Shown here: positions 8,926-17,538 of the stretch, in pieces | How the letters are laid out: every line of letters starts with the position of its first letter | Position numbering within the stretch: the first letter of the stretch is position 1 | Assembly (NCBI GenBank): GCA_019634955.1 | Contig: JAHCAK010000015.1 | Location: 1 to 64,000 of the forward strand | Length of the DNA stretch: 64,000 bases | Reading direction: 5' to 3' | Source: Burkholderiales bacterium | GTDB lineage: Bacteria; Pseudomonadota; Gammaproteobacteria; Burkholderiales; Usitatibacteraceae | The notes under the pieces: model-generated | Databases searched by the model: none | Seen by the model: only the letters and a program-made list of their open reading frames with translations | Told to the model about the DNA's origin: nothing | Made by a program: the position numbers and the translations under genes

Positions 8926-10145
8926 GCCTTCGCCCTCCCCGTGTAGCCCTTCATCTCCTCGAGCTCGGCGCCGCCGACGACGAGCGGCCTCGTGCGCCCG
9001 CCCGCGCCCACCTCGGCGGCCACGTTGTCCATGTAGGCCGCCACCACGCGGTGGTAGTGCGCGTCGTCCAGCAGGAAGGCGTCGTGGCCGTGCGGCGCCT
9101 CGATCTCCGCGTAGGTCACTCGCTTGCCGCCCTTCACCAGCGCCTGCACGATCTCGCGCGAGCGCTCCGGCGGGAAGCGCCAGTCGCTCGAGAACGAGGT
9201 CACGAGGAAGCCGGCCTTCGCGGGCGCCAATGCCCGGGCGAAGTCGCCGCCGGTCTCGCGCGCCGGGTCGAAGTAGTCGAGCGCCTTGGTCATGATCAGG
9301 TAGGTGTTGGCGTCGAACACCTGGGCGAACTTGTCGCCCTGGTAGCGCAGGTACGACTCGATCTCGAACTCCACCTCGTAGTTGAAGCCGTACTCGCCGC
9401 CCTTCACGTCGCGGCCGAACTTCTCGCCCAGCAGGTCCTCGGAGAGGTAGGTGATGTGCCCGAGCATGCGCGCGAGCTTGAGGCCCCGCGCCGGGAAGGT
9501 CTTCAGCGCGTAGAAGTTGCCGCCGTGGAAGTCGGGGTCGGAGACGATCGCCTGCCGCGCCACGTCGTTGAAGGCGATGTTCTGGGTGGAGAGCTTGGGG
9601 GCCGCGGCGATCACGATCGCGTGCGCGATGCGGTCGGGGTAGTCGAGCGTCCACTGCAGCGCCTGCATGCCGCCCAGCGAGCCGCCCATCGCCACGGCGA
9701 GCCGCTCGATGCCCAGCCGGTCCATGAGGCGCGCCTGCGAGGCGACCCAGTCCTCCACGGTCACCACCGGGAAGGCCGCGCCGTAGGGCTGGCCGGTGGC
9801 GCGGTCGATGGACGCCGGCCCCGTGGAGCCGTGGCAGCCGCCGAGGTTGTTCACGCCGATCACGAAGAAGCGGTCGGTGTCGATCGCCTTGCCGGGGCCG
9901 ACCATGTTGTCCCACCAGCCGGTCTTCTTCGGGCTGTCGGCGTGCCAGCCGGCGACGTGGTGGTGGCCGGAGAGCGCGTGGCAGACGAGGACCGCGTTCG
10001 ACCGCGCGGCGTTGAGCGTGCCGTAGGTCTCGTAGACCAGCTCGTAGGAGGCGAGCGTGCGCCCCGCCTTGAGGATGAGGGGCTCGAGGAAGCCGGCGCG
10101 CTGCGGCGCGACTTCTCCCACGGAGCCGACAGGAATCTCGGTCAT
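8922..10145 (-). CDS. metX: Homoserine O-acyltransferase MetX (probably succinyl-CoA specific)
   Basis: 407-residue alpha/beta hydrolase that acylates homoserine, the first committed step to methionine. The nucleophile elbow GGSLGGM gives Ser156; Asp321 ([11 protein letters not shown]) and His354 ([10 protein letters not shown]) complete the triad; the substrate-binding [12 protein letters not shown] lies at ~99-110. Proteobacterial MetX enzymes linked to metW generally use succinyl-CoA rather than acetyl-CoA; that specificity is inferred from context. First gene of metX-metW-MFS. Its 5' leader carries a SAM-II riboswitch and an intrinsic terminator ending about 15 bases before the ATG, so expression should fall when SAM is abundant. 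Confidence 0.96.
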   Translation of the reverse strand: MTEIPVGSVGEVAPQRAGFLEPLILKAGRTLASYELVYETYGTLNAARSNAVLVCHALSGHHHVAGWHADSPKKTGWWDNMVGPGKAIDTDRFFVIGVNNLGGCHGSTGPASIDRATGQPYGAAFPVVTVEDWVASQARLMDRLGIERLAVAMGGSLGGMQALQWTLDYPDRIAHAIVIAAAPKLSTQNIAFNDVARQAIVSDPDFHGGNFYALKTFPARGLKLARMLGHITYLSEDLLGEKFGRDVKGGEYGFNYEVEFEIESYLRYQGDKFAQVFDANTYLIMTKALDYFDPARETGGDFARALAPAKAGFLVTSFSSDWRFPPERSREIVQALVKGGKRVTYAEIEAPHGHDAFLLDDAHYHRVVAAYMDNVAAEVGAGGRTRPLVVGGAELEEMKGYTGRAKA

Positions 10146-10160
10146 TGCGCCTTCACCATG

Positions 10161-10193
10161 AAAAAACCCGACCGGCTATCGCGGGGTCGGGTT
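10161..10193 (-). terminator. Intrinsic terminator in the metX leader
   Basis: Minus strand: perfect 9-bp stem AACCCGACC (10193-10185) with GGTCGGGTT (10173-10165), 11-base loop, then a run of T residues (10166-10161). It lies between the SAM-II aptamer and the metX start, so it is the likely expression platform of the riboswitch. Confidence 0.9.
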
Positions 10194-10213
10194 CTCTTCG
10201 GGAGACCTGCCTC

Positions 10214-10268
10214 TCGCTTTAGCCGCATTTATTTCGCGCCCGCAAGCTGAGTTCAAATCCGGCGCGTG
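10214..10268 (-). promoter_or_regulatory. SAM-II riboswitch
   Basis: Minus strand shows the SAM-II consensus in order: P1 strand CGCGCC (10266-10261), GGATTTGAAC, a loop, GC, P1 partner GGCGCG (10240-10235), then AAATAAATG and GGCTAAA (10224-10218). AGC in the loop can pair with GCT in the 3' segment to make the H-type pseudoknot typical of the class. It precedes metX, the usual SAM-II target, and is followed by a terminator. Confidence 0.9.
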
Positions 10269-10274
10269 ACGGCG

Positions 10275-10303
10275 ATTATGGGGCCGCCCCCGGGGGGCCG
10301 CAA
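10275..10303 (-). promoter_or_regulatory. Promoter of metX-metW
   Basis: Minus strand TTGCGG (10303-10298), 17-base spacer, CATAAT (10280-10275). The predicted start would fall near 10268, exactly at the 5' edge of the SAM-II aptamer. It lies directly behind the selO stop codon, so metX is transcribed independently of the pts-selO genes. Confidence 0.65.
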
Positions 10304-10304
10304 G

Positions 10305-11783
10305 TCAGGTGCCGCAGAACGTCTGGTAGCAGGCGGTGACGGCGGGCGGGGCGGGCTCGCCGTAAGGGGCGAGTTCCGGGGCCTCGTCGAAGGGGCGCCG
10401 CAGGGCGTCCAGCAGCCGCTCGAAGGGCGCGAGGTCGCCCGCGTCGGAGGCGGCCGCGAGCGCCTCCTCGACGCGGTGGTTGCGCGGGATCACGAAGGGG
10501 CTCGCGCCGCGCATGGCCTGCGCGCGGGCCGGGCCGTCGCGCCCGTCTTCCGCGCAGCGCTCGCGCCAGCGGTCGAGCCACGCCGAGGGCGCCTCGCGCT
10601 CGGCAAAGAGCGCGCGAAGCGGCGCCTCGTCCCCGGCCGCGGCGTCGGCGAGCCGCCGCCACCCGAGCGTGAAGTCGACGCGCTGGCGGTGCAGGAGGTC
10701 CAGCCAGCCGGCCGCGAGCGCTTCGTCCGCCGCGTCGTCGCCGGCGCCGATCCCGAGCTTCTCGCGCCGCCCCGCCAGCAGGTGCCGGTGGTAGCGCGCC
10801 GGGAAGTCGTCCAGCACTTCCATCGCGAGCGCCGCGGCGCGGTCGGGGTCGGGGTCGATCGCGGGCAGGAGCGCCTCGGCCAGCCGCGCGAGGTTCCACT
10901 GCGCGATGGGCGGCTGGTTGGCCCAGGCGTAGCGCCCGTGGTGGTCGATGGAGCTGAACACCGCCGCCGGGTCGAAGGCCTCCATGAAGGCGCAGGGGCC
11001 GTAGTCGATCGTCTCGCCGGAGATCGCCATGTTGTCCGTGTTCATGACGCCGTGGATGAAGCCCGCGTTCATCCAGCGCACGACGAGCGCGGCCTGCCGC
11101 GCGGCCACGGCGCGCAGCAGCGCGAGCGCCGGCACGGGGTCGCCCGCGAGGCCCGGGTCGTGCCGCGCGAGGGCGTAGCCGGCGAGCTTGCGCACGCGCT
11201 CGTGCTCCCCGCGGGCCGCGAAGTACTCGAAGGTGCCCACGCGCAGGTGGGAGGCGGCGATGCGCGTGAGCACCGCGCCCGGCAGCGTGCGCTCGCGGTG
11301 GACGGGTTCCCCCGTGGCGGCGACGGCCAGCGCGCGCGTGGTGGGGATGCCCAGCGCGTGCATGGCCTCGCCCACCAGCACCTCGCGCAGCATCGGCCCC
11401 ACCGCGGCCTTGCCGTCGCCGTTGCGGGCGAAGGGCGTGCGGCCGGAGCCCTTGAAGGCGACGTCGCGGCGCAGGCCCCGGCGGTCGATCACCTCGCCCA
11501 GGAGCAACGCGCGGCCGTCGCCAAGCTGCGGCGAGAAGCCGCCGAACTGGTGGCCGGCGTAGGCCTGCGCGATGGGCTGGGCGCCCTCGGGGAGCGCGTT
11601 GCCTGCGAAGAGGTCTGCGCCGCGCGCCCCGGCGAGCGAATCGGGGTCGAGCCCGAGTTCCTCCGCCAGGGCGCGGTTGAGGAAGAGGAGCCGCGGCGCG
11701 GCCACGGCCGCCGGCTTCCACGGCACGTAGAAGCCCTCCAGCTCCCGCGCGTAGGAGTTGTCGAACGCGAACGCCGCGGTCAT
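10305..11783 (-). CDS. selO: SelO protein AMPylase (YdiU/SelO family)
   Basis: 492 residues, the usual SelO length. SelO is a pseudokinase that transfers AMP to Ser, Thr or Tyr residues of proteins, linked to redox stress. Visible family motifs: QAYAGHQFGGFSPQLGDGRA (~78-97), KGSGRTPFARNGDGKA and GFIHGVMNTDNMAISGETID (catalytic-loop equivalent). The C-terminus is CYQTFCGT; Cys490 is third from the end, the site of selenocysteine in animal SelO, and is encoded by a normal TGC codon. The ATG overlaps the ptsI stop (ATGA), an unusual coupling to a phosphotransferase operon. metX has its own promoter just downstream. Confidence 0.93.
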   Translation of the reverse strand: MTAAFAFDNSYARELEGFYVPWKPAAVAAPRLLFLNRALAEELGLDPDSLAGARGADLFAGNALPEGAQPIAQAYAGHQFGGFSPQLGDGRALLLGEVIDRRGLRRDVAFKGSGRTPFARNGDGKAAVGPMLREVLVGEAMHALGIPTTRALAVAATGEPVHRERTLPGAVLTRIAASHLRVGTFEYFAARGEHERVRKLAGYALARHDPGLAGDPVPALALLRAVAARQAALVVRWMNAGFIHGVMNTDNMAISGETIDYGPCAFMEAFDPAAVFSSIDHHGRYAWANQPPIAQWNLARLAEALLPAIDPDPDRAAALAMEVLDDFPARYHRHLLAGRREKLGIGAGDDAADEALAAGWLDLLHRQRVDFTLGWRRLADAAAGDEAPLRALFAEREAPSAWLDRWRERCAEDGRDGPARAQAMRGASPFVIPRNHRVEEALAAASDAGDLAPFERLLDALRRPFDEAPELAPYGEPAPPAVTACYQTFCGT

Positions 11784-13546
11784 GCGTTCAGCTTCTCGAC
11801 CAGCGTCACCAGCTTCTCGGGGTCGTCGGCCTTGAGGATCCTCGCCACGAGCGGGGCGATGTCCGGCAGGCTCGTGGTGAGCACGCGCTGCTTCACCGGC
11901 AGCAGGCTCGCCGGGTGCATCGAGAAGTGCCTGAGGCCCATGCCCAGCAGCAGCCGCGTGAGGGCGACGTCGCCCGCCATCTCGCCGCACACGGCCGCGG
12001 GCTTCTCCGCCTGCTGCGCCGTGCGGATCACGCCCGCGATGAGCGAGAGCACCGCCGGGTGAAGCGGGTCGTAGAGGTGCGCGACGGCGTCGTCCGAGCG
12101 GTCGATCGCGAGCGTGTACTGGATGAGGTCGTTGGTGCCGATGGACAGGAAGTCGAGCTTGCGCACGAACATCGGCAGCGCGATGGCCGCGGCCGGGATC
12201 TCGATCATCCCGCCCACCGGCACGAAGGGGTCGAACTTCTCGCCCTCGGCCTTCAGCTCCTCCTTGGCTCGCTCCACCGCCGCGGCCGCCTGGTTGAGCT
12301 CCGCCCACGACGAGAGCATCGGGATGAGGATCGCGGCCTTGCCGTGGCGCGAGGCGCGCAGGATCGCGCGCAGCTGCGTGTTGAAGAGCCTGGGCTCGGC
12401 GAGGCAGTAGCGGATGGCGCGCAGCCCCAGCGCCGGGTTCTCCGCCGAGCCCTCGCCGCCGTCCAGCGCCTTGTCGGCGCCGATGTCGAGCGTGCGGATG
12501 GTGACCGGGCGCCCCTTCATGCCCTCCACCACCGAGCGGTAGGCCTCGTACTGCTCGTCCTCGTCCGGCAGCTCGCGGCGGTTCATGAACAGGAACTCGC
12601 TGCGGAAGAGCCCGATGCCGGCCGCGCCCGCGGCCTTCACGGCGTCGAGGTCCGAGGGCAGCTCGATGTTGGCGTAGAGGTGCACGGGCGTGCCGTCGAG
12701 CGTCGCCGCCGGGGCGGACTTCAGGCGCTTGAGCTTCTCGCGCTCCAGCCGCGCCTGGTTCTGGCGCAGGCGGTACTCCGCCAGCACCGCGCGGTCGGGG
12801 TTGACGATGACCACGCCCTGCGTGCCGTCGACGATGATCAGCTCGTCCTCGCGGATGAGCGTGCGCGAGTGGTGCAGCGCCACGATCGCGGGGATGGCGA
12901 GCGAGCGCGCGATGATCGCCGTGTGCGAGGTGGCGCCGCCCATGTCGGTCACGAACGCGGCGAACGGGTGCTCGCGGAAGAGGATCACGTCGGCGGGCGA
13001 GAGGTCGCGCGCGACGAGGATCATGTCGGCGTCCTCGCGCGTGGGCCGCATGGCGAGCAGGCGCTTGGAGCCGGCCAGCGCCGTGAGGATGCGCTCGGCC
13101 ACCTGGCGCACGTCCGTCTCGCGCTCGCGCAGGTACTCGTCCTGGATGTCGCCGAACTGCGCCGTCAGCTCGTCCAGCTGCGTGCGCAGCGCCCACTCGG
13201 CGTTGCACTTCTCCTCCGCGATGATCTCGCGCGGCGCCTCCGAGAAGGCGGCGTCCTCGAGCAGCATCAGGTGCACGTTCACGAAGGGCGCGAGCTCGGA
13301 GGCGGCGCTGTGGCGCACGCTCTCGGCGAGGCCCTTCAGCTCCTCGCGCACCTCCTTCACCGCGCGGTCGAAGCGGCGCTGCTCGCGGCTCACCTCGTGC
13401 GACGGGATCTGGTAGTGGTCCACCTCGGTGGACATGCCGAGGAAGAGGTGCGCGTGCCCGATGGCGATGCCGCCGGACACGCCGATGCCGTGCATCGTGA
13501 AGCAGACGTTGCGCGCGGCGGAGGCGGCGGCGCCGTCGGCGGCCAT
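11780..13546 (-). CDS. ptsI: Phosphoenolpyruvate-protein phosphotransferase (enzyme I)
   Basis: 588 residues, full length. Takes phosphate from PEP and passes it to HPr. The N-terminal HPr-binding and phosphohistidine domain contains GGATSHTAIIARS with active His208; the C-terminal PEP-binding barrel has GIGLFRSEFLFM, TIRTLDIGADK and the late FLSIGTNDLIQYTLA. It follows ptsH by 10 bases. ATG at 13546 is used; the internal ATG at 13495 (MHGIGVSGGIAIG) gives a start closer to the family norm. No sugar-specific EIIB/EIIC is present, so the chain EI-HPr-EIIA is probably regulatory. Confidence 0.95.
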   Translation of the reverse strand: MAADGAAASAARNVCFTMHGIGVSGGIAIGHAHLFLGMSTEVDHYQIPSHEVSREQRRFDRAVKEVREELKGLAESVRHSAASELAPFVNVHLMLLEDAAFSEAPREIIAEEKCNAEWALRTQLDELTAQFGDIQDEYLRERETDVRQVAERILTALAGSKRLLAMRPTREDADMILVARDLSPADVILFREHPFAAFVTDMGGATSHTAIIARSLAIPAIVALHHSRTLIREDELIIVDGTQGVVIVNPDRAVLAEYRLRQNQARLEREKLKRLKSAPAATLDGTPVHLYANIELPSDLDAVKAAGAAGIGLFRSEFLFMNRRELPDEDEQYEAYRSVVEGMKGRPVTIRTLDIGADKALDGGEGSAENPALGLRAIRYCLAEPRLFNTQLRAILRASRHGKAAILIPMLSSWAELNQAAAAVERAKEELKAEGEKFDPFVPVGGMIEIPAAAIALPMFVRKLDFLSIGTNDLIQYTLAIDRSDDAVAHLYDPLHPAVLSLIAGVIRTAQQAEKPAAVCGEMAGDVALTRLLLGMGLRHFSMHPASLLPVKQRVLTTSLPDIAPLVARILKADDPEKLVTLVEKLNA

Positions 13547-13556
13547 GGGGCGGGCC

Positions 13557-13826
13557 CTATTCGCCCTCGCCGAACTTGTCGGCGAAGAGCTTCGCGAGGG
13601 CGGCGAGCGCCTCCTCCTCCTGCGCGCCCTCGGTCTCGATCTCGACCGTGGAGCCGAGGCCCGCGGCGAGCATCATCACGCCCATGATGCTCTTCGCGTT
13701 CACGCGCTTGCCGTTTCGCGAGAGGTGCACCGCGCAGGGGTAGCGCGCGGCCATCTGGGTGAGCTTGGCGCTGGCCCGCGCGTGCAGGCCCAGCTTGTTC
13801 ACGACGGGGACGGACTGCTTCTGCAC
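13557..13826 (-). CDS. ptsH: Phosphocarrier protein HPr
   Basis: 89-residue HPr. Phosphorylation site His15 in NKLGLHARASAKL; the Ser46-equivalent region reads AKSIMGVMMLAA, as in HPr proteins subject to HprK control. It receives phosphate from PtsI and passes it to the EIIA encoded 11 bases upstream. Short acidic C-terminal extension. Secure assignment. Confidence 0.96.
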   Translation of the reverse strand: MQKQSVPVVNKLGLHARASAKLTQMAARYPCAVHLSRNGKRVNAKSIMGVMMLAAGLGSTVEIETEGAQEEEALAALAKLFADKFGEGE

Positions 13827-13837
13827 GGCCGCCCCCT

Positions 13838-14230
13838 TCAGGACTTCGCCGGCATGCGGAACACCCCCGCCGTGCCGCCGGAGACGGCCTTCTCCACCAC
13901 CGCTTCGAGCGGCTCCTCGCGGTAGGTGAGCGCGCGGATGAGCATGGGCAGGTTCACGCCGGCGATGCCCTCGACCCTCCCGGGCCTGAGCAGCCGCGCG
14001 GCGATGTTGGAGGGCGTGGCCCCGTAGATGTCGGTCATCACGAGGACGCCCTGCCCCTGGTCGAGGAAGCGGATGAGGTCTTCCGCCGTGGGCAGGATCT
14101 CGTCGGGGTCGTCGTGGACCGTGACGCCGAGCTGGCGGACGTAGAGGGGGCGCTTGCCCAGCACGTGACTCGCGCAGTGGATGAGGGATTCGCCGAAGGC
14201 GCCGTGGGAGACGAGGAGGATGCCGATCAT
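13838..14230 (-). CDS. PTS EIIA component, mannose-family (PtsM type)
   Basis: 130-residue EIIA of the mannose/fructose/sorbose family. The N-terminal IGILLVSHGAFGESL places the phospho-acceptor at His9, and VLVMTDIYGATPSNIAARL is the second family motif. In E. coli this domain is fused to EIIB and works with EIIC/EIID; here it stands alone before ptsH-ptsI, as in many Betaproteobacteria, where the incomplete system is thought to sense rather than transport. First gene of EIIA-ptsH-ptsI-selO; 37 bases separate it from the phoR stop, so read-through from phoBR is possible. Confidence 0.93.
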   Translation of the reverse strand: MIGILLVSHGAFGESLIHCASHVLGKRPLYVRQLGVTVHDDPDEILPTAEDLIRFLDQGQGVLVMTDIYGATPSNIAARLLRPGRVEGIAGVNLPMLIRALTYREEPLEAVVEKAVSGGTAGVFRMPAKS

Positions 14231-14267
14231 GCGGCCATTCTAGGCCAGCGGCGCGCCCGCCGCAGCG

Positions 14268-15602
14268 TCATGCCGCCCGGATGGGCGTGACCTCGGCGCT
14301 CCTGCCCGACGCCGGCGCGAGCCGCGTCGCGGGGAAGACGCAGGAGAAGGTGCTGCCCTCGCCCGGCTCGCTCGTGATCTCGAGGCGCCCCTGGTGGCGC
14401 TGCAGCACGTGCTTCACGATGGCGAGCCCGAGGCCCGTGCCGCCGGAGGAGCGCGACCTGCTGCGGTCCACGCGGTAGAACCGCTCGGTGAGCCGCGGGA
14501 TGTGCTCCGGCGCGATGCCCTCGCCGTTGTCGCGCACGCTCAGCACGGGCGCGCCGTCCTCCACGCCCCAGCTGACGAGGATGTCGCCGCCGGCCGGCGT
14601 GTAGCGGATGGCGTTGGTGACGAGGTTCGTGAAGGCGCTCCGGATCTCCTCGCGGCTGGCGAGGAGCCACGCGGGCGCCACCCGGGAGGCGATGCGGTGC
14701 TGGCCCCGGTTGATGCCCTCGGCCTCCAGCAGCACCGCGTGCAGGAGCGCCGGCACGTCGACGGCCTCCTCCTTGAGCGGGTAGCGCGAGTCCTCGAGCC
14801 GCGAGAGCATGAGGAGGTCCTCCACCAGGCGCTGCATGCGCTCGGCCTGCCCCGTCATGAGCTCGAGCGACCGGCGGTAGACCTTCTCGTCGGACGCGCG
14901 CGCGTCGGAGAGCGTCTCGAGGAAGCCGCGCAGCACGGTGAGGGGCGTGCGCAGCTCGTGGGAGACGTTGGCGATGAAGTCGCGGCGCATCGACTCCAGC
15001 CGCTCCCAGCGCGTGACGTCGCGCGACAGGAGCAGCTTCTCGTGGTTGCCGTAGGGCACGAGGTTCACGGAGAGCACGCGGTCGGTCTCGACGAGCCCCT
15101 TGAGCAGGAGCGGCTCGCCGTAGTTCTGCGCCGCCAGGTAGTCGACGAAGGCCGGGCTGCGGATGAGGTTCGTCACCGCCTGCCCGCGGTCGCGCTTGAA
15201 GGTGAGGCCGAAGTGGTCCTCCGCGGAGGGGTTCAGCCACTCGATCCGGTCGTCGGCGTCCAGCACGAGCACGCCGTCGGGCATCGCCTCGCCCGCCTGC
15301 CGGAAGCGCCACAGCGCGTGCGAGAGGCTCGCGCGGCTGGCCGTCTGCTCGCGCAGGATCCGGTGCAGGCGCGCGTAGATCTCGCCCCACGGGCCGTCGT
15401 CGTCGGGCATGTCGTCGGGGGAAGGGTGCGCGAGCCATTTCGCGAGCCGCACGCGCGCGCGAAGGCCGATCGCGACGACGGCGACGAGGTACGCGAACAG
15501 GAAGAGCGAGGCGAAGACCGGGCCCAGCAGCCACCCCGCGAGCAGGGCGCCCACGGCCGCGATGAAGGCGATCGAGGCGAGGCGGCCGATCCAGTCGCTC
15601 AT
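14268..15602 (-). CDS. phoR: Phosphate regulon sensor histidine kinase PhoR
   Basis: 444 residues, matching PhoR in size and order: two N-terminal membrane helices (~8-48) with no real periplasmic domain, a PAS domain (~100-200, DGVLVLDADDRIEWLNPSAE), HisKA with FIANVSHELRTPL (phospho-His215) and an HATPase domain with NLVTNAIRYTP, VRDNGEGI and GGTGLGLAIVKHVL. PhoR reads phosphate status through the Pst/PhoU complex and phosphorylates PhoB. It lies 30 bases behind phoB on the same strand. pstSCAB and phoU are not in this window. Confidence 0.95.
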   Translation of the reverse strand: MSDWIGRLASIAFIAAVGALLAGWLLGPVFASLFLFAYLVAVVAIGLRARVRLAKWLAHPSPDDMPDDDGPWGEIYARLHRILREQTASRASLSHALWRFRQAGEAMPDGVLVLDADDRIEWLNPSAEDHFGLTFKRDRGQAVTNLIRSPAFVDYLAAQNYGEPLLLKGLVETDRVLSVNLVPYGNHEKLLLSRDVTRWERLESMRRDFIANVSHELRTPLTVLRGFLETLSDARASDEKVYRRSLELMTGQAERMQRLVEDLLMLSRLEDSRYPLKEEAVDVPALLHAVLLEAEGINRGQHRIASRVAPAWLLASREEIRSAFTNLVTNAIRYTPAGGDILVSWGVEDGAPVLSVRDNGEGIAPEHIPRLTERFYRVDRSRSRSSGGTGLGLAIVKHVLQRHQGRLEITSEPGEGSTFSCVFPATRLAPASGRSAEVTPIRAA

Positions 15603-15632
15603 GGCGGGGCGGGGAAGGGGGACGCCCCCATT

Positions 15633-16319
15633 CTACGCCCGCGAGAACCGGTAGCCGCTGCCGCGGATCGTCTGGATGAAGGCGTGGTGGCCGCTCTTCT
15701 CGAGCGCGGAGCGCAGGCGGCGGATGTGCACGTCCACCGTGCGCTCCTCGATGAAGACGTGGTCGCCCCACACCTGGTCGAGGAGCTGGGTGCGCGAATA
15801 GACGCGCTCCGGGTGCGTCATGAAGAAGTGCAGCAGGCGGAACTCGGTGGGGCCCATCGCGAGGTCCTTGCCCTTGCCCGTGATGCGGTGCGAGGCGGGG
15901 TCGAGCCGCAGCCCGTGGTACTCCACCGCGTCGTCGGTGATTTCCGGGGCCCGCCGGCGCAGCACCGCCTTGATGCGCGCCTGCAGCTCCTTCACCGAGA
16001 AGGGCTTGGTGATGTAGTCGTCCGCGCCCGTCTCCAGCCCGCGCAGCTTGTCCTCCTCGTCGCCGCGGGCGGTGAGCATGATGATCGGGAGCTTCTTCGT
16101 GCGCGCGTCCCCGCGCAGCCGCCGGGCCAGCTCCAGGCCGCTCTGCCCGGGGAGCATCCAGTCGAGCAGCACGAGGTCCGGCAGCGCCTCCTGGATGCGC
16201 TCGAGGGCCTGCTCGGCGCTGGAGGCCATGACCGGGCGCTGCCCCGCCTGCTCGAGGTTCAGGGCGATGAGCTCCTGGATGGCCGGTTCGTCTTCGACGA
16301 CGAGGATCTGGGCGGGCAT
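15633..16319 (-). CDS. phoB: Phosphate regulon response regulator PhoB
   Basis: 228 residues. Receiver domain with [14 protein letters not shown], phospho-acceptor Asp53 ([10 protein letters not shown]), conserved Thr in IIMLTAR and the Lys of [10 protein letters not shown]; OmpR-type winged helix with [21 protein letters not shown] and a recognition helix near [13 protein letters not shown]. Activates genes for phosphate scavenging. A Pho box stands 44-61 bases upstream of the ATG, indicating autoregulation. First gene of phoB-phoR; divergent from the DUF971-ubiE operon. Confidence 0.96.
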   Translation of the reverse strand: MPAQILVVEDEPAIQELIALNLEQAGQRPVMASSAEQALERIQEALPDLVLLDWMLPGQSGLELARRLRGDARTKKLPIIMLTARGDEEDKLRGLETGADDYITKPFSVKELQARIKAVLRRRAPEITDDAVEYHGLRLDPASHRITGKGKDLAMGPTEFRLLHFFMTHPERVYSRTQLLDQVWGDHVFIEERTVDVHIRRLRSALEKSGHHAFIQTIRGSGYRFSRA

Positions 16320-16362
16320 GGGGGCGGTATCGTGATTGTTTCCGGCATGTTACGGCCCGGTC

Positions 16363-16380
16363 GTGACAGGGAGATTACAG
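16363..16380 (-). promoter_or_regulatory. Pho box upstream of phoB
   Basis: Minus strand reads CTGTAAT (16380-16374), four bases, CTGTCAC (16369-16363): two seven-base direct repeats with 11-base periodicity, the PhoB-binding consensus. Ten bases further on is TAACAT, suitable as a -10, the normal spacing for a PhoB-activated promoter that lacks a -35. Confidence 0.8.
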
Positions 16381-16402
16381 GGGGGGAAGGGGTCGGCTCG
16401 CC

Positions 16403-16408
16403 TATAAT
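16403..16408 (+). promoter_or_regulatory. -10 element of the DUF971-ubiE operon
   Basis: A perfect TATAAT stands 27 bases before the ATG at 16436 in otherwise GC-rich sequence. No good -35 is found 16-18 bases upstream (that stretch is G-rich and borders the Pho box), so the promoter may need an activator. Confidence 0.55.
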
Positions 16409-16435
16409 GTCGGCTCGACCCGGAGCCTCGCCCCC

Positions 16436-16804
16436 ATGGACCGCAATACCCCCCGACCCACCGAGATCAAGCTGCACCAGAAGTCGCGCCTCCTCGAGAT
16501 CGCCTTCGACGACGGCAGCCGCTTCAGCCTGCCCTGCGAGTACCTGCGCGTGTTCTCGCCCTCCGCCGAGGTGCGCGGCCACGGCCCCGGGCAGGAGGTC
16601 CTGCAGGTGGGCAAGCGCCTCGTCGAGATCAAGGAGATCGAGCCGGTGGGCAACTACGCCGTGAAGCTCGTCTTCTCCGACGGCCACGACACGGGGCTCT
16701 ACTCGTGGGACTACCTGCACGAGCTGGGCGAGAAGCAGGAAACGAGCTGGAAGAGCTACCTCGCGCGGCTGGAAGCGGCCGGCGCCTCGCGCGACCCGAA
16801 ATGA
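16436..16804 (+). CDS. DUF971 domain protein
   Basis: 122-residue protein with one DUF971 domain (N-terminal domain of gamma-butyrobetaine-hydroxylase-like proteins): [36 protein letters not shown] and [19 protein letters not shown] are the recognisable blocks. The domain has been linked to Fe-S protein assembly when fused to other proteins, but the stand-alone form has no settled function. Its stop overlaps the ubiE ATG (ATGA), an arrangement usual in Betaproteobacteria. First gene of the run that continues to tamB. Confidence 0.9.
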   Translation: MDRNTPRPTEIKLHQKSRLLEIAFDDGSRFSLPCEYLRVFSPSAEVRGHGPGQEVLQVGKRLVEIKEIEPVGNYAVKLVFSDGHDTGLYSWDYLHELGEKQETSWKSYLARLEAAGASRDPK

Positions 16805-17538
16805 GCGACAAGACCACCCACTTCGGCTTCCGCGAGGTCCCGGAGGCCGAGAAGGGCGCCCACGTCGGGCGCGTGTTCACCTCGGTCGCGCAGGACTACG
16901 ACCGCATGAACGACCTGATGTCGCTGGGGATGCACCGGCTGTGGAAGCACTTCGCCATCGGCATGGCGGACGTGAAGCCCGGCCAGAAGGTGCTGGACGT
17001 GGCCTCCGGCAGCGGCGACCTCGCGCTCGCCTTCGCGAAGCGCGCGGGCGAGTCGGGCCTCGTGGTGATGACCGACATCAACGCCGAGATGCTGGCCGTG
17101 GGCCGCGACAAAGTGATGGACCACGGGCGGATCGCCCCGCCGGCGCTGTGCAACGGCGAGCGGCTCCCCTTCCCCGACGACACGTTCGACTGCGTCACCA
17201 TCGCCTTCGGCCTGCGCAACTTCACGCACAAGGAGCGGGGGCTCGCCGAGTTCGCGCGCGTCACCCGCCCCGGCGGGCGCGTGCTGGTGCTGGAGTTCTC
17301 GAAGGTGTGGAAGCCGCTCGCGAAGCCCTACGACCTCTACTCCTTCAACGTGCTGCCGTGGCTGGGCCGGCACGTGGCCAGGGACGAGGACGCCTACCAG
17401 TACCTCGCGGAATCGATCCGCATGCACCCGGACCAGGAGACGCTCAAGGGCATGATGGAAGCCGCGGGCCTGGTGAAGGTCGAGTACCACAACCTCACGA
17501 TGGGGGTCGTGGCGCTGCACCGGGGGTTCAAGCCGTGA
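16801..17538 (+). CDS. ubiE: Ubiquinone/menaquinone C-methyltransferase UbiE
   Basis: 245 residues (E. coli UbiE 251). SAM-dependent C-methylation in ubiquinone and menaquinone synthesis. Motif I is [16 protein letters not shown], with the UbiE-specific [19 protein letters not shown] near the N-terminus and [18 protein letters not shown] and the C-terminal [19 protein letters not shown]. The ATG overlaps the DUF971 stop and the TGA overlaps the GTG of ubiJ, so the three genes are translationally linked. Confidence 0.97.
   Translation: MSDKTTHFGFREVPEAEKGAHVGRVFTSVAQDYDRMNDLMSLGMHRLWKHFAIGMADVKPGQKVLDVASGSGDLALAFAKRAGESGLVVMTDINAEMLAVGRDKVMDHGRIAPPALCNGERLPFPDDTFDCVTIAFGLRNFTHKERGLAEFARVTRPGGRVLVLEFSKVWKPLAKPYDLYSFNVLPWLGRHVARDEDAYQYLAESIRMHPDQETLKGMMEAAGLVKVEYHNLTMGVVALHRGFKP

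Noticed and set aside
10305-11783. Selenoprotein reading of selO
   Set aside because: The residue at the selenocysteine position is encoded by TGC, the gene ends with an ordinary TGA two codons later, and no SECIS-like hairpin is needed.
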